Below are positions 58,111 to 64,000 of a stretch of 64,000 nucleotides of DNA, piece after piece (within the stretch, counting starts at the first letter, position 1; the number at the start of each line of letters is the position of its first letter). The notes below the pieces were generated by a model. It worked only from the letters and a program-made list of their open reading frames with translations, did not search any database and had not been told where the DNA came from. The translations under genes were made by a program, and so were the position numbers. The stretch is from assembly GCA_034401795.1 (NCBI GenBank), contig CM067372.1, positions 21,876,795-21,940,794 on the forward strand, written 5' to 3'. Source of the stretch: Chaetoderma sp. LZ-2023a. Its lineage: Eukaryota > Mollusca > Caudofoveata > Chaetodermatida > Chaetodermatidae.

Positions 58111-59335
58111 GGTGGAATGAGTATACAGAGGTACCCATGTTTTAACCACGTGCACGGCGTTCATAAAATACGCAAGGATAACCAGACCTTCGCAATAAAG
58201 TATTTTTGGAATGCATTGCATTTATGTTATTGTTGCGAGAAAATCACCCTAAACAGGAATGAATAATGATAAACGATAATACACGACCATAGACTCGTGG
58301 CACATTGCTAATAATGGCAAATATTATTTAGCAAACGATAGGTTTTGTAAAATCATGATACATTCTTGGATAGCAAATATTATAATTAATACTAGGTTAT
58401 GGATTGCAGTGTGTCAATGGCCACCTATGATTGATATATGTAAGCAGTTCATCGCTGGAGCTGTCAAGCCTGGATGTATGCCAATTTCTCAGAGGTTGGG
58501 GCGCTGTACATATTTTGAGACACTCATCCATGGCTGTGATGCCACCTGGCAAAAGGTATATGTAGACCAACAAGTTCTCACAAATATATCATAATGCAGT
58601 GCAAATACGAATGTTTAAAAGCATTTCTATTGTTAATAATTATAAGTGCATGTGCGGCGAGAGATGCCGTGTATTGTTGGTGTGTGGCGGTATGCGTGGT
58701 AATACGGTGTGTGTGTGGGTGGCAAATGAGTATCCGGTGCATACAAATGTCGGTGTAACAGAGACTTTCGCAATAATGTATTTTTGGAATGCATTGCATT
58801 TACGTTATTGTTGTGAGAGAATCTTACTAACCGGAAATGAATAATAATAAACTATCATACAAGATCATAGACTCGTGACAAATTACTAATTAGGCGACAT
58901 TATAAGACATGTGGCAAACATTATTTAGCAAACTATAGGTTTTGTAAAATCAGGAATCTCAACACAATATTTTCAAATAAATTTGAAGCATTGGATTAAT
59001 CATTCCACATAATATGTTCTGAAATATATATGTACAAATACATTGAAGGATAGCAATTATAATAATTCATCTTGCTTATAGATAGCAGTGTGTGAATAGC
59101 GGCCTATGATTGATTGGAGATGCCATGAGCGTGTTCAGTTCTAATGTAGAGTCAGCCAATGTATTATGTTGGCATGGCATGATGTGACATAGATGTATCA
59201 TAGACCGGTAGCTTGTAATAACAGTAAATCGATATAATAAAGAGAATTTGGCTGAGTTTAAGAGCATTATGGACCGTTATCTGGTATTATCAGTAAATTA
59301 ATATAATAGAGAGTATTTGGCCTAGTATTAATGCT
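58111..59335 (+). repeat. Long repeat unit, copy C, second segment with internal duplication
   Basis: Aligns with 50640-51310 of copy B. Two related stretches occur, about 58185-58440 and 58770-59120, both with 'TTTTTGGAATGCATTGCATT', 'AAACGATA' or 'AAACTATC', and 'TTAGCAAACKATAGGTTTTG'. An internal duplication of about 590-bp spacing therefore occurred in copy C. No gene. Confidence 0.7.
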
Positions 59336-60680
59336 TCTATGGCATTATCCAAGCCTGGCAATCGCAGGTAGGAGAAACGATAGATAAACAGCATTCGCTT
59401 CCGCATTACGCATGCATAATGAAAAATCCCGTGTATATCATATGCAGAAAGCCACTTGTACCGCCCCAACCCATCAGCACATCTGACGCCGCAGACTCTT
59501 CAGAAGCACGTGCATATCGTATGCACGTAATTGTTCTCCTTTTATCCAGCAACTTAACTAGACTTGTCATCATATACGAATATGCTAAAATACATTACGT
59601 AGACGAGCACGTGTATGTGGTTAGTAATAATAGATGGATTATTTACTAACTATGCCCACCCCTTTCTAGCTAATCACTGTGTCCCTAACAAAAGCTCCGA
59701 ATTAATGACTAACTCTTTATAAGTCTGTTTATTAAATTGCAAATTTGTCAAAGGCATACCACACATAAGTGTACTGTTAGACATGTGTCACTTTCGCGTC
59801 GGACCTACGCCATTTGATTGCGACGTCAGATGAAAAGGGAGGCAGTTTCATTCTAATGTCAGATAATCGTGTGCCAGAACATGCCCTTCTATTACAATAT
59901 CACACGAACTCCGGCACTATAGCCGCGTCACGAGTACTATCTTTATGGATACATGTCGTCCATGACAACACAACTCACGATACGAGCTCCATGGATTCCA
60001 ATGACGCCGCTGTCTTCTGTTTCGTGTAAAATGACAATTGCGGGTATAGCATTACGATTATCGTATTATCATCGTAGAAACTGCTGTTTGTCATGGGAGC
60101 TGCATATTAGCATTTTGTCTTGGGAGTGACCTATCGGCAGTTCATCCTGGGAACTACCTGTCTGCAGTTTCTCCTGGGAGCTATCTGTCGGCAATTCATC
60201 TTGGAGCTACCTGTCGGCAGGTGGCAAATACAATTTTCTGAAACAGCAGAATATAAGTGACATTATCTGTTTGTAGCAGTTCAATGTTGTCAGCATAAAT
60301 TAGGAAATGGAACGCCGACAAACGCTGGTGTAAGTATTGCAGTTTGCGCAGTTTGTTGTATGCCTCTCTGTGTGTTTGTTTATTTGTTTGTATGTTTGTC
60401 TGTTTATTTGCTTTTCGCCTTTATGTCCACCATGCATCCGGGTATTTACCAACTGTAGACAGTCTCCGAACCAAGTGTTCCGATTTGTAGAGTAACATTA
60501 TTCCTTATTTGCAATGATACTGTCTGTCTTGCTAAGTCAGTTCTAAGGTTTAGATGCATGCACCAACACACTGCTTGGTAACCAGATTCCATTGTTCTAT
60601 GCCATTAGACCTGCCAATTGAAAATAGCATCGCTAACATATTCAGCTATTTGTTTATGTGACAAGTCACGATCAAAAGCA
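59336..60680 (+). repeat. Long repeat unit, copy C, third segment
   Basis: Aligns with 51320-52091 of copy B, then through about two degenerate copies of the 32-bp unit (60355-60410), then with 54715-54905 of copy B. A short local repeat of 'GGGAGCTAYCTGTCGGCARTT'-like phrases (each under 22 bases) occurs four times between 60095 and 60225. No gene. Confidence 0.75.
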
Positions 60681-62570
60681 TCAGAGAATGCAATGATGGT
60701 ACTAGAATTTAAGACACCGGTGCCATGCCATTACATATCTTCCATTCAATGTAAAAGTGGCACTTGTCTGCGAAGGTGGAAGGCGTAGAATGCAAAGCAA
60801 ATCTAATCATAGTAAGAATATGTATGTCGAATCATAAAACCGTAAAGCCTATATATGCGTTGTATTGGCTTTGAGGACAAGGTTCTCAGATTGTATGCAC
60901 AAGCTCGAGCACATCAGCACATTACAGGGAACAGATGATGAACGTATGCAATGCTGGAAGAGGGCATTATGTGTATGCGTGCTCGCAGCGTATGCGCGTG
61001 CGGTCGTCCGTACGTTCGTCTGCCCGCCTGTCCATCCGTCCACGCGGAATATATGACCTGCAATGTCAGCATCCAGTATGTTATGTAAAGAAAGTGGTGG
61101 CGAATAAATTACAACATGAATCTAAATTCGGCCAGAGAGCTGGTAATTTACAAGACAGTTTGTCTGTCAGGCTTCCATAATAGCTGGTGTCTTTTGGCAG
61201 TAAATGCTAGCATGCGTTGGCTTTGGTTTGTCCACAGTAATAGCTCGATTAGTATTGCATGGGGCTGTTTATAATGTATTGGACAGTACATTATGCTATT
61301 TTGACAATTCTTTGACATGAAAAGATGTTCCTGATGATTATAATATTCAGATAATGTAATTTTTTGTATCATTTTAGTAAGTAATTAGTCCGCTCGACTT
61401 TTGCATGATAACTGCTTGGTGTACCAGCATCGTGTTCATGACAAAACTCTTGTTTACCAACGGGCAAAGGAAGCAGCATCTACCACGAATAAGATCCAAC
61501 TGTAGCTATTTATTGATGTGGCTTATTTACGTCATTTCTGATGAATATGGAAAGTCATCTTTACTTTCCCACCACATACCCGATATTGTTGTGATGGGAT
61601 TATGGCACAGAGCAATCCATCTTAGTTCGCTTATCGCAATGAATGTTATCGATTTACCACTAATACCAGATAACCTTCTATGGCATATTCACTGGGTATT
61701 AAACCATGTCTGTCTCTTGCTATCCTGATAGTTTCGTGAATCAATCATTGATTGCTTTCAACACAATGATATCGAGATGCCACATACGATGATGCATATT
61801 GGACGTACAATTATCGGTATTCTTTTAGACCACCTCCTATTTCCTTTAATTATCATATTTTTGCATAATTTTATGCATGTATAGCTTTGATTATTATCAA
61901 AGGGCGTGCTTCAAACGTCATTTAATAAGAACAGCACCAGTAGGTAGACGTTCTACCTACTAGTGCTGATCTTATTAGATGACGTTTGAGTTAGGAGCCA
62001 GGTATGCATAGTTAGTACCTGGACTAAAACATCTGCTGCATCTGATATTTGATCTATATTCACTAGCCATATAATAGTAGTGACTCGTGATTTCCTATAC
62101 CAGATCATACTGCTGAATTCGGTAACAAGATATTTATGCATGTGTATATTAGGTGAATAAGGTCTTTCTCTTGTGGACAGTATGTAATTGAGTACCGACT
62201 AACGTCCTAGACACTATAATTGTCTATGGTAAATGATAGATCGGACCTAATCTATCCCACAGACAATGTCTCCATTCTGTAGAGTGGCATTGGGAAATAT
62301 CCGCAATGGTTCAGTTTGGTCTAGCTAACTCAATTCTGCCTGTGTAAACGCCATGTTCCATTATCACATTCTCTTTAGCCAGTTGATTGACCATGCTACT
62401 GGTGAACTCAGTTGATGCTTGTTAAGTGTACCTAACGTTCTCTGACATCACACCAACTCTAACGTGGCTTGATTGTCCATATCAACTACAAACATCGAGG
62501 ATACAAAAGCAAATCAATGATAAAAGCAATTAATTCGAATGTTCATCCGACAGTGATAACATCTTTGACT
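60681..62570 (+). repeat. Long repeat unit, copy C, fourth segment
   Basis: Aligns with 11655-13745 of copy A almost end to end ('GTGCCATGCCATTACATATC' versus 'GCGCCATGCCATTACATATC', 'AAGATCCAACTGTAG', 'CAGATCATACTGCTGAATTC', 'GGTAACAAGATATTTATGCA'). The foldback at 61911-61989 is not present in copy A. No gene. Confidence 0.8.
61911..61989 (+). repeat. Foldback hairpin, 38-nt arms, 3-nt loop
   Basis: Arms 61911-61948 and 61952-61989 are reverse complements with three mismatches around the 3-nt loop CGT. The left arm starts TCAAACGTCATTTAATAAGA and corresponds to ordinary copy A sequence at about 12820-12860; the right arm has no counterpart there. The structure therefore arose in copy C by inverted duplication of the left arm. 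Confidence 0.92.
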
Positions 62571-63240
62571 TATGACTAATCAGAGAAAATGTCGCTATCA
62601 GAGACAGTTATGGAAAATAGTTGAGATTGTTATTCAATCAGTCTAGGGCCATTCAGTGCTGGATGTCTGATAAGGGATTACAACTGACGGCAGACACCGG
62701 AATGCATCAGTCACAGAATGGATTACTACATTGCAATCTGTACAGAGGACATAACCTGCCATTAGACATCACTGATATATTTATCAGAATGAGAAAATGA
62801 TCGTGCCCTGGATGATGCAGTTTTATTTATCTATTTGGTGATAGTCTTTGTATCATCACCGAAAGCAAGATTATATTAAGATGGCTAAATGCGATCAAGT
62901 CAACGCATTGAAAACATTGTTGTCCTAATGACTACAATACATAGCATCACACAAAAATGCCCTTTTCAATATCACACAATCATAGCTAGGTCTCACCAGG
63001 TCCTATTTACATACATTTGTGCACACTTTATGTATAGTTACATCGTCGCAGAAGTCTACTTTCTTAATTTTAAAGCACACTTCGCATACCAATGAAGCAT
63101 TCTGCTTGAAAGGTGTGAAGCAATTCAACACGTGACATTTTCGAGTCCAACCTAGCTATCGAAAAATTAATTACGTGTGGTATGCACAGTGGATTAATAT
63201 AATTTATAATAGCAGCATGTTATGTTCAGAGGGACATATG
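62571..63240 (+). repeat. Long repeat unit, copy C, fifth segment
   Basis: Aligns with 26440-27090 of copy D: 'GACAGTTATGGA', 'CCGGAATGCATCAGTCACA' versus 'CCGGAATACATCAGTCACA', 'GATAGTCTTTGTA', 'TACAATACATAGCAT', 'AGCATGTTATGTTCAGAGG' versus 'GAATGTTATGTCCGAAGG'. Homology ends at about 63240, where the non-LTR remnant begins. No gene. Confidence 0.8.
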
Positions 63241-63249
63241 TATGATCAG

Positions 63250-63900
63250 TGTATTCTACGGCTGTAGATGTAGAAACATCGTACAGCTGCAATCAGCCCT
63301 TCTTCGCTTGTGTCCACTGTGACTTGTCCTCAGCCGAAATCCCTATCTTCCGCAGGCCCATTCTTGATTTGAGTTTACCGAGACCAGGTTTTTTGAGGTC
63401 ACCTTGTAGCATGCTTAGCATATTTATGCAATAACGCCCTCTGCTGACTTTGTATTTGTTGGCTCCCCGTAGGCCGAATTAAAAGGCTCCATGTGCTGGT
63501 GTGCCAATTTTAACAGACTGATGTATTACACATCTTGTTTAGTACACCATTGGAAATTATGCTGTCTGGACATCGGTGTCCTGCGATGGTGCGTAGGTGT
63601 TTGCGGTGGCAGGCATCGATTTTGTCTAAAGCTGCCTTTGGAGCTGCCCAGCTGTTACAGCTAGACGGCATCAAGGATAGGCAGGTTGCATTGTTTAAAC
63701 GTAGTGTTTTTGTCAAGGACATCTTTGATCTACTGATCCGTAGCCTCCAGAAGGACTGAAAAACGATGCTCCCAAATGACGCAGCGTGCAACAATGCCAG
63801 CAGTACTACAAAGCAGGGGTCCCAAGAATGTACTTTTCCGCCAAGGTTATTTTTTCTGGTTCCATGCTTTGTAGATAGGTATATGTGGGTGATCTCATCA
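63250..63900 (-). pseudogene. 3' remnant of a non-LTR retrotransposon reverse transcriptase
   Basis: On the minus strand a decayed frame reads 'LYDEITH', 'RLRISRSKMSLTKTLRLNNA', 'SCNSWAAPKAALDKIDACHR' and 'KHLRTIAGHRCPDSIISNGV', the region after the RT palm ('GS-DDEI..R...A..AF..L' then 'KLR.Y...VLS.LLYG.E.W' then 'L..ID..H.R.LR.I.G' in intact relatives). After a stop near 63510 another frame gives 'LQGDLKKPGLGKLKSRMGL' and 'DKSQWTQAKKGLI', the usual extreme C-terminus. Catalytic motifs would lie beyond the window edge. Several stops and frameshifts are present, so this copy is dead. It is of a different type from the element at 36.4-39.35 kb. Confidence 0.7.
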
Positions 63901-64000
63901 TAAAGGGATCCTCAATCTTTTAGTTTGCTTGCAACTCTTGGGAGAAGTTCTTCAACCACCTTCCCCCACTTTCACAGGCACGAATTCCTTACAACACTCT
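63901..64000. other. Window end, probably continuing the minus-strand non-LTR element
   Basis: No independent feature. In the minus direction short decayed frames lead into the remnant at 63250-63900; palm motifs were not found within these 100 bases. Confidence 0.3.

Overview
This window reads as non-coding DNA from the nuclear genome of a multicellular animal, most likely a marine invertebrate and plausibly a mollusc. The evidence is an AT-leaning base composition, abundant tetranucleotide microsatellites of the ACGC, GTGA, TTCG and CCCT types, very long minisatellites, and a mix of Tc1-like, hAT-like, Penelope-like, Gypsy-like and non-LTR elements with animal-type proteins. No bacterial operons, no tRNA or rRNA genes and no recognisable host housekeeping gene were found. 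The taxonomic guess is inference; no marker gene is present.

Layout. 1-2.5 kb: simple repeats and unassigned sequence. 2.6-19.0 kb: copy A of a long diverged repeat unit, interrupted by two abutting Tc1-like transposons (3.04-6.11 kb, the second with an intact 341-aa DD34E transposase), a 16-bp minisatellite (7.02-8.39 kb), a hAT-like non-autonomous element (8.48-10.13 kb) and a Penelope-like retroelement on the minus strand (about 14.2-17.65 kb, reverse transcriptase plus GIY-YIG endonuclease, frameshifted). 19.7-27.1 kb: copy D of the same unit, interrupted by a broken minus-strand gene (21.0-24.0 kb) of an unnamed invertebrate family with a FEN1-like 'ALSGCDS' motif. 27.1-33.5 kb: mostly unassigned, with a near-perfect 37-nt-arm hairpin and short tandem duplications.

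33.5-47.8 kb: two co-oriented direct repeats of about 1.2-1.3 kb with TG...CA ends (candidate LTRs). They enclose a 5'-truncated CR1/Jockey-type non-LTR element (36.4-39.35 kb), a small MITE, and a decayed Gypsy-type gag-protease-RT-RNase H-integrase region (40.48-45.7 kb). In that region the two RT aspartate motifs and the integrase glutamate are visibly substituted. 48.2-56.0 kb is copy B of the long repeat, carrying a private 32-bp minisatellite (52.1-53.6 kb). 57.2-63.2 kb is copy C, with a private 38-nt-arm foldback hairpin. The window ends in a minus-strand remnant of another non-LTR reverse transcriptase.

The unifying observation is that four co-oriented diverged copies (A, D, B, C) of a long unit make up roughly half the window. 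Because the copies can be compared with each other, they give empty-site evidence for the transposon insertions, and they show that each of the two large minisatellites expanded from a short seed still present unexpanded in sister copies. I found no credible coding capacity in the unit itself. Only the Tc1-like transposase looks capable of making a functional protein. All coordinates of repeat blocks come from reading by eye and are approximate to tens of bases unless stated.
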